From 3107 sp965216225 (lineage in GTDB: Bacteria > Pseudomonadota > Alphaproteobacteria > Rhodobacterales > Rhodobacteraceae): DNA of 64,000 nucleotides. The notes beneath the pieces are model-generated. The model saw nothing but the letters and a program-made list of their open reading frames with translations, ran no database searches and was not told where the DNA came from. The translations under genes and the position numbers were made by a program. Below are positions 27,305-36,707 of this stretch, piece after piece. The first letter of the stretch is position 1; each line of letters opens with the position of its first letter. The stretch is from positions 387,838 to 451,837 of the forward strand of contig CBDCFF010000034.1 in assembly GCA_965216225.1 (NCBI GenBank), read 5' to 3'.

Positions 27305-28276
27305 TTACCAGCGAACGACCACCGCCCCCCATGCCAGTCCGCCCCCGATCGCCTCGGCCACCAGCAAATCGCCCTCGGTGATCTGCCCGTTCTGCTTTCC
27401 GACAGACATTGCAAGGGGAATCGATGCGGCCGAGGTATTGCCGTGATCCTGTACCGTCACCACGACCCGATCCATCGGGATTCCCATCTTTCTGGCGGTT
27501 CCCTGAATGATTCGGATATTCGCCTGATGCGGGACGATCCAATCCACATCGGCGCTGCCCAGACCGGCTTTTTCCAGCGCGCTCCCGGCGGTCCGGGCCA
27601 GTTTTTCGATTGCGTGGCGAAAGACCTCCCTGCCCTGCATCCTCAGACAGCCCGTCTTTCCCGTCGATGTCCCGCCATCCACATAAAGAATGTCCCTGTG
27701 TCGGCCATCTGAATGCAGATCGGTCGCCAGAATGCCGCGATCACCCGTCGCGCCGGCCCCGTCCTGCGCCTCCAGGATCAGCGCCCCGGCGCCGTCGCCG
27801 AACAGAACGCAGGTCGAACGGTCGGACCAATCCATGATCCGGCTGAAGATTTCCGCCCCGATCACCAGAACGCACCTTGCCTGACCCGACAGGATCAGCG
27901 CATTGGCGTTGGCCAGTGCGAACACGAACCCGGCGCAGACAGCCTGCATATCGAAAGCAAAGCCCCTGGTGATGCCCAGATTTGCCTGAACCATCGTCGC
28001 GGTGGAGGGAAAGGTCAGATCGGCGGTCGAGGTCGCAAGAACGATGGCGTCAATATCCCGCGCATCCATCCCGGCATCGGCCAGGGCGGCTTTTGCCGCG
28101 GCGGTGGCCAGATCGGCGGTCGTTTCGCCGTCGGCGGCGAAATGGCGTCGTTCGATCCCCGAACGGCTGCGAATCCATTCATCCGTCGTGTTGATCGTCT
28201 TTTCGAATTCGGCGTTGGGGACAACGCGATCAGGCAACCTGTGCCCGACGCCTCTGACGACGGCGCGGAGTGTCAT
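27305..28276 (-). CDS. fabH: beta-ketoacyl-ACP synthase III
   Basis: Condenses acetyl-CoA with malonyl-ACP to start fatty-acid synthesis. Catalytic triad: C114 in QAVCAGFVFALA, H in WIVPHQANIRI and N in DHGNTSAASIPLAM. 323 residues. Its ATG overlaps the plsX stop (ATGA), so the two are coupled. Confidence 0.96.
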   Translation of the reverse strand: MTLRAVVRGVGHRLPDRVVPNAEFEKTINTTDEWIRSRSGIERRHFAADGETTADLATAAAKAALADAGMDARDIDAIVLATSTADLTFPSTATMVQANLGITRGFAFDMQAVCAGFVFALANANALILSGQARCVLVIGAEIFSRIMDWSDRSTCVLFGDGAGALILEAQDGAGATGDRGILATDLHSDGRHRDILYVDGGTSTGKTGCLRMQGREVFRHAIEKLARTAGSALEKAGLGSADVDWIVPHQANIRIIQGTARKMGIPMDRVVVTVQDHGNTSAASIPLAMSVGKQNGQITEGDLLVAEAIGGGLAWGAVVVRW

Positions 28277-29388
28277 TCGACCTCACCGGTTTTGTTGCGG
28301 CTTCCGTGACCGGCATCCTGTCGCGCCGGGACGGCAGACGCAACCCGCGCCGCAAGACGTTCGGCAAAGCCGGACTGCGCGAGCCTGAGGGCAAGCCTGA
28401 TTGCCGCCGAAACGCCCGTTGCATCGGCGGAACCGTGGGATTTGACAACCGTTCCGTTCAGCCCCAGGAATACCCCGCCATTGACCCTGCGCGGATCAAT
28501 GCGCCTGCGCAGGCGTTGCAGCGATGTCACGGCGAAGAGGGCGCCCAGACGTGACAGGATTGAATAGGAAAACGCGCTGCGCAGGAATTCGCGGATCAGA
28601 CCTGCCGTGCCTTCGCCGGTCTTGAGCGCGACATTCCCGGTAAACCCGTCCGTCACGATGACATCGACCTTGTCAGAGGGAATGTCGCCGCCCTCGACAA
28701 ATCCCACGAAGTCGAAACCGGCGGCGGTGGCCGCTTCGGCGATCAGATCATGTGCGGATTTCAGTTCCGCCCGGCCTTTGTGCTCTTCCGTGCCGACATT
28801 CAGAAGGCCGATGCGCGGGCGCGAAAGCTCCAGCCCGTTGCGTGCGTAGGAGGCCCCCATCAGGGCGTATTGCAGCAGGTCATCCGCATCGGCGCGAATA
28901 TCGGCGCCGACATCCAGCATGACGTTGAATCCACCGGGATTCCGTGACGGCCACAGACAGGCGATTGCGGGCCGATTGATGCCGGGCAGCTTGCGCAGGC
29001 AGATCATCGACACCGCCATCAGCGCGCCGGTGTTGCCGCATGACACGGCAACCGTCGCTTCGCCACCCCGAACCGCATCTATGGCCGACCACATCGAGGT
29101 GTTCCTGCCGTAGCGCATGACATGGCCGGGCTTTGCATCCATCGTCACGATGTCGTCGGCATGGCGAATTTCACAGATTCCGGCCAATGCCGGCTGCTTG
29201 CGGATCAGTTTCCTGAGCGTCGCGGAATCGCCATGCACGACGAACCCGATATCCGGGTTTTTTGCCTGCGACTTGGCCATCCCGGCAACGACCGCAGCCG
29301 GGCCGAGATCGCCGCCCATCGCATCGACAGAGACGATAAAGCGCCCGGAGGGCGTCTGTCCGTTCTCTTTCGATGCGTCCGTCGCCAT
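28273..29388 (-). CDS. plsX: phosphate acyltransferase PlsX
   Basis: Makes acyl-phosphate from acyl-ACP for phospholipid synthesis. Landmarks are FIVSVDAMGGDLGPAAVVAG near the start, VAVSCGNTGALMAVSMICLR and VDVIVTDGFTGNVALKTGEG. 371 residues. It lies in the rpmF-plsX-fabH-ihfA order typical of proteobacteria. Confidence 0.95.
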   Translation of the reverse strand: MATDASKENGQTPSGRFIVSVDAMGGDLGPAAVVAGMAKSQAKNPDIGFVVHGDSATLRKLIRKQPALAGICEIRHADDIVTMDAKPGHVMRYGRNTSMWSAIDAVRGGEATVAVSCGNTGALMAVSMICLRKLPGINRPAIACLWPSRNPGGFNVMLDVGADIRADADDLLQYALMGASYARNGLELSRPRIGLLNVGTEEHKGRAELKSAHDLIAEAATAAGFDFVGFVEGGDIPSDKVDVIVTDGFTGNVALKTGEGTAGLIREFLRSAFSYSILSRLGALFAVTSLQRLRRRIDPRRVNGGVFLGLNGTVVKSHGSADATGVSAAIRLALRLAQSGFAERLAARVASAVPARQDAGHGSRNKTGEVE

Positions 29389-29435
29389 GCCGGGCTATGC
29401 CTGATCCGGGGATTGGGGCCGGAAGCAGAAGACGT

Positions 29436-29645
29436 TTATGCCGCGTCTTCGTCTTCCAGATCAATTTCATCCGCCCGGGCCACGACCTCCCGGTCATTGT
29501 AATGGCCACATGCGCCACAGATGTGGTGCGGGCGCTTCAACTCGCCGCAGTTCGGGCACTCGGCCGGATTCCCGGCGACCAGCGCGTCATGCGAACGGCG
29601 CTGATTGCGGCGCGACCTTGTAACCTTGTTTTTCTGGACAGCCAT
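29436..29645 (-). CDS. rpmF: 50S ribosomal protein L32
   Basis: 69 residues beginning MAVQKNKVTRSRRNQRRSHD. Zinc ribbon CPNC...CGAC is retained (CPNCGELKRPHHICGACGHY), the zinc-binding form of L32. plsX follows after 47 bases. Confidence 0.97.
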   Translation of the reverse strand: MAVQKNKVTRSRRNQRRSHDALVAGNPAECPNCGELKRPHHICGACGHYNDREVVARADEIDLEDEDAA

Positions 29646-29818
29646 GTCTCAACCTCGATATTCGGGGGGGGCGCACACTCTCAGGCCCCTGATTTCCCCG
29701 GAATTACATCTGCGCTTCACGATCCGCCCCGCAGGTTGCCCCGCCATGCAGACGAAGCCGGGAAAGTACCCGGATTCCAGCCCTGTGCAAGCCCTTTCTT
29801 GGGCTTTTCGCCAAGCCA

Positions 29819-30379
29819 TTATCCGTCTTTGTTCAGTTTGTCGCGCAACGCGGCCAGAGATGCAAATGGTTTCATGTCCTCATCGGTCATTGCCGGGGCG
29901 CCGGGTTCGGCAAAAACCGCATCGCCGGGCGTCGCATTTCCGGCCCGCGGATAGTCCGGCAGGCAAAGGGCAAGCGCCTCGAACATGACTTCGCCTGTAT
30001 CAATGAACTCCCCCAGGGGTTCCGCATCGTCATCATCGGGCATTTCGCTTTCCCGGCCCGACGCCACGGATGCGATACCGGCAAGATACCGGCGTGTCAC
30101 GGACACCTCCAGACGGGTCGTGACGGGCTTCAGCGTCACCACGCAGGGCTGCACCACGGTCGCCCCGAGTGCCGCCTCCAGCCGCCAGCCGGTTTTCCCG
30201 AGGGGTGAGAGCGTTCCCCCAAAGCGGAGTTTTCGCAATCCGGACAGGGAAAGCCTGCCGGCGATCACGGATCGCACGCCGGCGTCCGGTTCAAGCAGGA
30301 AATCCGTCCCTCCCCGACCCGGCAGGTCCGCCACGCGCAGCGGATGGGGGCAGGGCGCTTCATCCTGCATTCCGGTCAT
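29819..30379 (-). CDS. DUF177 (YceD-like) protein
   Basis: YceD-family proteins precede rpmF in most bacteria and are linked to rRNA/ribosome maturation. Here the core reads LEAALGATVVQPCVVTLKPV and the acidic DDDDAEPLGEFIDTGEVMFE, with the single conserved-position cysteine. ATG 30379 follows AAGGAAG and gives 186 residues. About 170 bases separate it from rpmF. Confidence 0.87.
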   Translation of the reverse strand: MTGMQDEAPCPHPLRVADLPGRGGTDFLLEPDAGVRSVIAGRLSLSGLRKLRFGGTLSPLGKTGWRLEAALGATVVQPCVVTLKPVTTRLEVSVTRRYLAGIASVASGRESEMPDDDDAEPLGEFIDTGEVMFEALALCLPDYPRAGNATPGDAVFAEPGAPAMTDEDMKPFASLAALRDKLNKDG

Positions 30380-30456
30380 CTTCCTTCCTTGAACCATTTG
30401 CGAACCTTCTGTAATCGGATTAGAAGGCAACGACGAGTGTGGCAAGAGGCATCTCA

Positions 30457-30915
30457 ATGACAAAGATCGGTAACTTGACCGGGGTCGGCGTTCTCGGGCT
30501 TTGCCTGACGCTTGTGGCGTCCTGCACCGCAACGTATCGGACCCACGGCTATTTTCCCGACGGGACCGATCTGGAAAACGTCGTCGTCGGCGTCGATACC
30601 CAGGCCACGCTGGAAGATACGATCGGCCAGCCGGGGACGACCGGCGTTCTTCAGGACGGCGACTGGTATTATGTCAGGAGCGAGTGGCGACACTTCGCCT
30701 GGAAAACGCCGGAAGAAATCAGTCGCGAGGTTCTCGCCATCCGCTTTGACGGGGAAGGTGTCGTCGAGAACATCGAACGATTCGGAATACGGGACGGGCG
30801 CATCGTCGTGCTGTCGCGCCGCGTTACCGACAGCAATCTTCGCAGTATCGGCTTCCTGCGGCAACTGCTGGGCAATATTGGCGTGATTTCCGCCGATCAA
30901 CTGTTCGGCAACTGA
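30457..30915 (+). CDS. bamE: outer membrane assembly lipoprotein, BamE (SmpA/OmlA) family
   Basis: Lipoprotein signal MTKIGNLTGVGVLGLCLTLV ending in the lipobox VASC, then the small SmpA/OmlA fold (RTHGYFPDGTDLENVVVGVD, DGDWYYVRSEWRHFAWKTPE). BamE helps the BAM complex insert beta-barrel proteins. 152 residues from ATG 30457. It is divergent from the DUF177 gene. Confidence 0.85.
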   Translation: MTKIGNLTGVGVLGLCLTLVASCTATYRTHGYFPDGTDLENVVVGVDTQATLEDTIGQPGTTGVLQDGDWYYVRSEWRHFAWKTPEEISREVLAIRFDGEGVVENIERFGIRDGRIVVLSRRVTDSNLRSIGFLRQLLGNIGVISADQLFGN

Positions 30916-30969
30916 TCTTCTGCGCCATGCAGCCCCGATTGCGCCGCCTGACGCCCGCCGGAAGGGGTC

Positions 30970-31725
30970 GTGATGCTCTTGCAGGCAAAAGGACGATACC
31001 GCGCCCGGTTTTCCCAGGATGCGGAAGACATCCGGGCCGCCCGGAGATTGCGTTATCAGGCGTTCCTCGAAGGCATCGACGCAAGGCGCGGTGGCTCCGG
31101 TCTGGACGGGGACAGTTTCGATGACACATGTACGCACGTTCTGATCGAGGAATGTGCAAGCCGTGCGGTTGTCTGCTGTTTCAGACTCCTGCCGCTTTCG
31201 GATGGCGGCGACATTGGCCAAAGCTACTCTGCCCAATATTACGGATTGTCGCGATTGACGGAATTTTCGGGGCCAATGATGGAAATGGGGCGTTTCTGCA
31301 TTCGCCCCGGCCATTCCGACCCGGACATATTGCGTGTGGCCTGGGGGGCCATGACCGCTTTCGTCGAGGAAAACGGCGTCGAACTGCTGTTCGGATGCTC
31401 TTCTTTCAAGGGGACGGAATCGTCCGGCTACATGGATGCCTTTGCCCTTCTGAAAGAGCGCCACCTGGCCCCCCGGCGCTGGTTGCCGCGTGTGAAGGCC
31501 CCGGATGTGTTCCGTTTTGCGCAGAAACTTCGCCGCAGGCCAAACGTGAAACATGCCATGTCGGCCATGCCGCCGCTGCTGCGCAGCTATCTGCTGATGG
31601 GCGGCTGGGTCAGCGATCACGCGGTTATCGACAGGCGCATGAATACGTTGCACGTCTTTACCGGCTTGGAAATCCGGGCCATTCCGGCGGCGCGCAAACG
31701 ATTGCTGCGCGCCGGGGCGGGCTGA
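30970..31725 (+). CDS. olsB: L-ornithine N-alpha-acyltransferase (OlsB family)
   Basis: First step of ornithine-lipid synthesis: transfers a 3-hydroxyacyl group from ACP to ornithine. The GNAT-like fold shows ARRLRYQAFLEG, MEMGRFCIRPGHSDPDILRV and LFGCSSFKGTESSGYMDAFA. 251 residues; GTG 30970 or ATG 30973 could start it. The usual partner olsA is not adjacent; gltB is convergent. Confidence 0.87.
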   Translation: MMLLQAKGRYRARFSQDAEDIRAARRLRYQAFLEGIDARRGGSGLDGDSFDDTCTHVLIEECASRAVVCCFRLLPLSDGGDIGQSYSAQYYGLSRLTEFSGPMMEMGRFCIRPGHSDPDILRVAWGAMTAFVEENGVELLFGCSSFKGTESSGYMDAFALLKERHLAPRRWLPRVKAPDVFRFAQKLRRRPNVKHAMSAMPPLLRSYLLMGGWVSDHAVIDRRMNTLHVFTGLEIRAIPAARKRLLRAGAG

Positions 31726-31794
31726 GGATCGACCGGCGCCGGAGCGGAGGGGCAGCAACCGGCGCATGGTGCGGGTGCGTTTCCCTTTGGCCGG

Positions 31795-34700
31795 TCACGC
31801 CCGCACGGCACCTTCCCCGATTCCCAGCGGCACCGGGATATGGGGCAGCATCTCTTTCGGGCAGACCTGAATGAAATGCGCCTTTTCCGTCTCCCAGTGT
31901 TGCACGATGTCTGCGGCGCGGCGGCTGTCCGTCTCTTGAAGATGCCGCTCGATCAGGTCTTTCAGCTCTGCCTGCCAATGATCCGCCGTCACCGGGCAGG
32001 TGATCAGCGTTTCCGCATTCATCAGCACCTCGGCGCGGCCATCCGGGTCATACAGATAGGCCATGCCCCCGGTCATGCCGGCGCCGAAATTGGCGCCGAT
32101 CCGCCCCAGAATCACCACGACACCGCCGGTCATGTATTCGCACCCGTTTGAGCCGCAGCCCTCGATCACCGCCCTGGCGCCGGAATTGCGCACCGCGAAC
32201 CGTTCACCGGCGCGGCCTGCGGCAAAGAGACAGCCATCCGTCGCCCCGTAAAGCACCGTGTTGCCGATAATCGTGTTCTCGGCGGCCACCAGCGGGCTGG
32301 ACATTCGCGGGCGCACCACGATCGTTGCGCCCGACAGACCCTTGCCCACATAATCATTGGCGTCGCCCGAAACCTCGATCTTCAGGCCCGGCGCGGCGAA
32401 GGCCCCCAGCGACTGCCCGGCGGAACCGGTCAGTTTCACCGTCAGGTGGTCCGGTTGCAGATTGTTGCGCATACCGAAATTCTGCACGATATGGCTTGCG
32501 ACCCGCGCGCCCACGGTCCGGTGGGTGTTCTGCACCGCGTAATGCAACTGCATCTTCTCTCCGTCATTCAGGAACCGCTCGGCATCGCGGACGATCTCTG
32601 CATCCAGCGTATCGGGCACGGCGTTGCGGGGCCTGTCGCGGTCATAGGTGATGTCAGTCGTTCCATCGACGGTGATCAGCAACGGGTTCAGGTCCAGATC
32701 GTCCAGATGCGCGGCGCCCCGGCTGACCTGGCTGAGCAGGTCCGTGCGCCCGATGATGTCATTCAGGCTGCGCGCGCCGATGGAGGCCAGAATTTCCCGC
32801 ACTTCGGTGGCGTAGAAGGTGATCAGGTTCACCAGCTTTTCGGCGCTGCCCGCGAACCTTGCCCGCAGGTTTTTATCCTGGGTACAGACGCCGACCGGGC
32901 AGGTGTTCGAATGGCACTGGCGCACCATGATGCAGCCCATGGCGATCAGGGCGGCGGTGCCGATCCCGTATTCCTCGGCCCCCATCATTGCCGCGATCAC
33001 GATGTCGCGGCCCGTGCGCAGGCCGCCATCGGTGCGCAGCGTGATCCGGTCGCGCAGGTTGTTCATGGACAGAACCTGATGCGTTTCGGTCAGGCCCATT
33101 TCCCAGGGCAGGCCCGCATACTTGATGCTGGTCGCCGGGCTTGCCCCGGTGCCGCCGTTGTGACCGGACACCAGAATGATGTCCGCCCTGGCCTTGGCCA
33201 CACCTGCGGCAATCGTGCCGACGCCCGCTTGCGCCACCAGCTTCACCGTCACCTTGCAGCGCGGGTTTATCTGTTTCAGGTCATAGATCAACTGCGCCAG
33301 ATCCTCGATCGAATAAATATCGTGATGCGGCGGCGGCGAGATCAGGCTGACGCCTTTGGTTGAATGCCGCAGCCGTGCGATCAGGGCGGTCACTTTCGCG
33401 CCGGGCAACTGGCCGCCCTCGCCGGGCTTCGCGCCCTGGGCGATCTTGATCTCCAGTTCCTCGCACCGGTTCAGATATTCGGCGGTGACGCCAAACCGGC
33501 CCGAAGCCACCTGCTTGATCTTGGCCGACGGGTTGTCGCCGTTCGCTTCCGGCGTGAAATGCGCCGGATCCTCGCCGCCCTCGCCGGAATCCGACTTCGC
33601 CCCGATCCGGTTCATCGCCACGTTCAGCGTCTTGTGCGCCTCGGGCGAGAGCGCGCCCAGACTCATGCCCGGCGTCACGAAGCGTTTGCGGATCGACGTG
33701 ATCGACTCCACCTCTTCCGGCGGCACCGGCGCGCCCAGCGGCTTGAAGTCCATCAGGTCGCGCAGATGGATCGGCGGATTCGACTGCATCCTGGCCGAAT
33801 ACTGTTTCCACAACTGATAGGACGCGCGTGTGCAGGCCGCCTGCATCATGTGCATGGTCTGCGCTTCCCAAGCGTGGCTTTCGCCCGATCTGCGCGCCTT
33901 GTAAAAGCCCCCCACCGGCAGCACGACCTGACCGGACCGCCAGCCCCTGGCGTGGATTTCCTCTGCCTTCTTCTGGATGCCCGCCACGCCGATCCCCGAG
34001 ATGCGGCTGACCACGCCGGGAAAATATTCGGCGCACATGGCGCGGGAAAGGCCGATCGCCTCGAAATTCAGGCCGCCGCGATAGGAAGAGACAACCGAAA
34101 TGCCCATCTTGGCCATGATCTTCAGAAGGCCCTGGTCGATTGCATCGCGATAGCGGCTGACGGTTTCGGTCAGCGCCCCTTGCAGCAGCCCGCGTTCGAT
34201 CCGGTCGGCCAGGCTGTCCTCGGCCAGATAAGCGTTGACGACCGTCGCCCCGGCACCGATCAGAACCGCGAAGTAATGCGGGTCGATACATTCGGCGGAC
34301 CGCACGTTGAGCGACGTGAACGTGCGCAGCCCCTTGCGCGTCAGCCAGCCATGCACCGCACTGGTGGCCAGGATCATCGGCAGGGCGACCCTGTCCTCAT
34401 TCTGCCCCATGTCCGACAGAACGATATGCCCGGCCCCCGAACGAACCGCATCTTCGGATTCCGCCCGTATCCGCCCAAGCGCCCCGGACATGGCCCCTGC
34501 GCCCGCGCCTGCGGGAAAGGTACAGTCAACCTCCGCCACCTGAGCGCCGAAATGGCCCAGCAGACGCTCGAACTGGGCATTCCCCACAAAAGGGCTTTCC
34601 AGCGCGATGATCTCTGTCTGGCTGCTGTCCTCATCCAGCACGTTTTTCAGGTTGCCGAACCGCGTTTTCAGGCTCATCACCCGGTATTCGCGCAGACTGT

Positions 34701-36330
34701 CGATCGGCGGGTTCGTGACCTGGCTGAAATTCTGCCGGAAGAAATGGGACAGGGGGCGGTATTCGTTCGACAGGACCGCGGACGGGGTATCGTCGCCCAT
34801 GGAGGCGAGCGCCTCCTTGCCGTCCTCTCCCATCGGGGCCAGGATCTGCTCCAGCTCTTCAATCGTGTAGCCCGCCGCGATCTGTCGCCGGCGCAGCGCC
34901 GCGCCGCCGAACACCGCTTTTTCGGTCGTCGCGGCAAGCTCTGCATCCAGTTCCCTGATCCGGCCGACCCAATCGCCGAAGGGCAGGGCGCGGGCCAGCT
35001 TGTCCTTGATTTCCGCGTCGTGATACATCCGGCCCTTCTTCATATCGACCGCGATCATCTGACCCGGACCCAGCGCGCCCTTCCCGGAAACCGTCGCCTC
35101 GTCAATCGCGACCATGCCGGCCTCCGATCCGGCGATCAGCAGCCCGTCGCCCGTCACCACATAGCGCATCGGACGCAATCCGTTGCGGTCCAGCCCTGCA
35201 CAGACCCAGCGCCCGTCGGTCATCGCCAGCGCCGCCGGGCCGTCCCACGGCTCCATCACCGAGTTGCAGTAGGAATACATGTCCCGCCAGGCCTGCGGCA
35301 GTTCCACCGCCTGCCTGGACCACGATTCCGGCACCAGCATGGTCTTGGCCATCGGCGCCGACCGCCCGGCGCGCACCATCACTTCGAACACCGCGTCCAG
35401 CGCCGCCGAATCCGACGATCCGCCGGGGACAATCGGCTTTATGTCTTCCGCCAGTTCACCGAATGAAGAGGACGCCATGCGAGTCTCATGGCTTTTCATC
35501 CAGTTCAGATTGCCCTTCAGCGTGTTGATCTCGCCGTTATGGGCCAGCATCCTGAACGGCTGCGCCAGCCACCATTGCGGAAATGTGTTGGTGGAATAGC
35601 GCTGATGGTAGATGGCGAAAGCCGATTGAAACCGCTCATCCATCAGGTCGGGATAGAAAGCCGCCACCTGTTCGGCCAGCATCATCCCCTTGTAGATGAT
35701 CGAGCGGCAGGAGAGCGAAGCGATATACAGCTCTTTCACTCCTGCGGCGGTGGCTGCCTTTTCGACCCGGCGGCGGATCACATATAGTTCGCGCTCGAAA
35801 TCCTCTTCCTCCAGCCCTTTGGCGTTGGAAATGAGGATCTGCTCGATCTCGGGCCGGGTGGCGTTGGCCTTCTCTCCCAGACACGACACATCCACCGGCA
35901 CATGACGCCAGCCATATATCGTGTAGCCCATGCGCAGGATTTCGGTTTCCACGATCGTCCGGCATTTTTCCTGGGTGCCGAAATCCGTGCGCGGCAGAAA
36001 GACCTGCCCCACGGCCATGAGCTGATCATAATGCGGCTTGTGCCCGGTGCGGCTGATCTGGTCGTAAAAGAACGCCGCCGGTATCTGCACATGAATACCT
36101 GCGCCATCGCCGGTCTTGCCATCGGCATCCACCGCGCCCCGGTGCCAGATCGCCTTCAGCGCAGCAATGCCCGCCTCGACCACGCGGCGCGACGGCCTGC
36201 CGTCCAGCGACACCACCAGCCCGACCCCGCAGGACGAATGCTCATCCTCCGGGTCATAAAGCGAATGTTCCGCCATGAAGGCGCGTTTCGCCTTTTCCCT
36301 GGCGACCCAGTTGGCGTCATATCCGGTCAT
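31795..36330 (-). CDS. gltB: glutamate synthase, large (alpha) subunit
   Basis: Makes glutamate from glutamine and 2-oxoglutarate with GltD. The N-terminal amidotransferase domain has the nucleophile in EHSSCGVGLVVSLDG (C34, exposed after propeptide removal). The central and FMN synthase domain includes GMSLGALSPEAHKTLN. The 3Fe-4S cysteines are in MVRQCHSNTCPVGVCTQD. The C-terminal GXGXG beta-helix domain ends near 31795. 1511 residues, normal. Its ATG overlaps the stop of the small gene upstream. Confidence 0.97.
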   Translation of the reverse strand: MTGYDANWVAREKAKRAFMAEHSLYDPEDEHSSCGVGLVVSLDGRPSRRVVEAGIAALKAIWHRGAVDADGKTGDGAGIHVQIPAAFFYDQISRTGHKPHYDQLMAVGQVFLPRTDFGTQEKCRTIVETEILRMGYTIYGWRHVPVDVSCLGEKANATRPEIEQILISNAKGLEEEDFERELYVIRRRVEKAATAAGVKELYIASLSCRSIIYKGMMLAEQVAAFYPDLMDERFQSAFAIYHQRYSTNTFPQWWLAQPFRMLAHNGEINTLKGNLNWMKSHETRMASSSFGELAEDIKPIVPGGSSDSAALDAVFEVMVRAGRSAPMAKTMLVPESWSRQAVELPQAWRDMYSYCNSVMEPWDGPAALAMTDGRWVCAGLDRNGLRPMRYVVTGDGLLIAGSEAGMVAIDEATVSGKGALGPGQMIAVDMKKGRMYHDAEIKDKLARALPFGDWVGRIRELDAELAATTEKAVFGGAALRRRQIAAGYTIEELEQILAPMGEDGKEALASMGDDTPSAVLSNEYRPLSHFFRQNFSQVTNPPIDSLREYRVMSLKTRFGNLKNVLDEDSSQTEIIALESPFVGNAQFERLLGHFGAQVAEVDCTFPAGAGAGAMSGALGRIRAESEDAVRSGAGHIVLSDMGQNEDRVALPMILATSAVHGWLTRKGLRTFTSLNVRSAECIDPHYFAVLIGAGATVVNAYLAEDSLADRIERGLLQGALTETVSRYRDAIDQGLLKIMAKMGISVVSSYRGGLNFEAIGLSRAMCAEYFPGVVSRISGIGVAGIQKKAEEIHARGWRSGQVVLPVGGFYKARRSGESHAWEAQTMHMMQAACTRASYQLWKQYSARMQSNPPIHLRDLMDFKPLGAPVPPEEVESITSIRKRFVTPGMSLGALSPEAHKTLNVAMNRIGAKSDSGEGGEDPAHFTPEANGDNPSAKIKQVASGRFGVTAEYLNRCEELEIKIAQGAKPGEGGQLPGAKVTALIARLRHSTKGVSLISPPPHHDIYSIEDLAQLIYDLKQINPRCKVTVKLVAQAGVGTIAAGVAKARADIILVSGHNGGTGASPATSIKYAGLPWEMGLTETHQVLSMNNLRDRITLRTDGGLRTGRDIVIAAMMGAEEYGIGTAALIAMGCIMVRQCHSNTCPVGVCTQDKNLRARFAGSAEKLVNLITFYATEVREILASIGARSLNDIIGRTDLLSQVSRGAAHLDDLDLNPLLITVDGTTDITYDRDRPRNAVPDTLDAEIVRDAERFLNDGEKMQLHYAVQNTHRTVGARVASHIVQNFGMRNNLQPDHLTVKLTGSAGQSLGAFAAPGLKIEVSGDANDYVGKGLSGATIVVRPRMSSPLVAAENTIIGNTVLYGATDGCLFAAGRAGERFAVRNSGARAVIEGCGSNGCEYMTGGVVVILGRIGANFGAGMTGGMAYLYDPDGRAEVLMNAETLITCPVTADHWQAELKDLIERHLQETDSRRAADIVQHWETEKAHFIQVCPKEMLPHIPVPLGIGEGAVRA

Positions 36331-36707
36331 TGGCTTTTCCCTTCACCCGAGGATGAAAACATCGCGATGACCTCTGCTTCGGTCATTCGTGCGCGGGCGC
36401 CTGTCAGCGCATGGCTTGCAGGGGCCCTGTCGGTGAAATACGCGCCCCCCGGATCAGGCGCGTTGTCCCCGAACAGTCCGGCCGAAAGTCTCGGCAGCCC
36501 CGCCGCCGGACTGCCCCCCGGACCGCCCCCGGACCCCCGACAGAACACCATGGTCCCGCAATCGGCGCAGAATCCGCGCTCCGCCCAGCCGGAAGAGCGA
36601 TAGACTTTCACCGGTCCCCCGATCCTCGTTGCCGCCGGATCAGCCGGAAAGGCAAAGAGGATGCCGCTTGTCCGGGTGCGGCACATGTTGCAATGGCGGG
36701 CCGTCAT
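36327..36707 (-). CDS. GFA-like zinc protein between gltD and gltB
   Basis: 126 residues beginning MTARHCNMCRTRTSGILFAF. Two CxxC pairs (C6/C9 and C47/C50 in GFCADCGTMVFCR) match the glutathione-dependent formaldehyde-activating (GFA/CENP-V) fold, which usually has a further cysteine motif at the start. The middle is a Gly/Pro-rich insert. Both ends overlap neighbours by 4 bases (gltD stop and gltB start), so it is translated with the glutamate synthase subunits. Its role is unknown. Confidence 0.78.
   Translation of the reverse strand: MTARHCNMCRTRTSGILFAFPADPAATRIGGPVKVYRSSGWAERGFCADCGTMVFCRGSGGGPGGSPAAGLPRLSAGLFGDNAPDPGGAYFTDRAPASHALTGARARMTEAEVIAMFSSSGEGKSQ

Noticed and set aside
29786..29822. 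Terminator-like AGCCC/GGGCT hairpin with T run near 29790-29812
   Set aside because: The T run is on the plus strand, but both flanking genes run on the minus strand, so it would not end their transcript.
33364..35466. 700-codon open frame on the plus strand
   Set aside because: It lies entirely opposite gltB and has no recognisable domain; a high-GC shadow frame.
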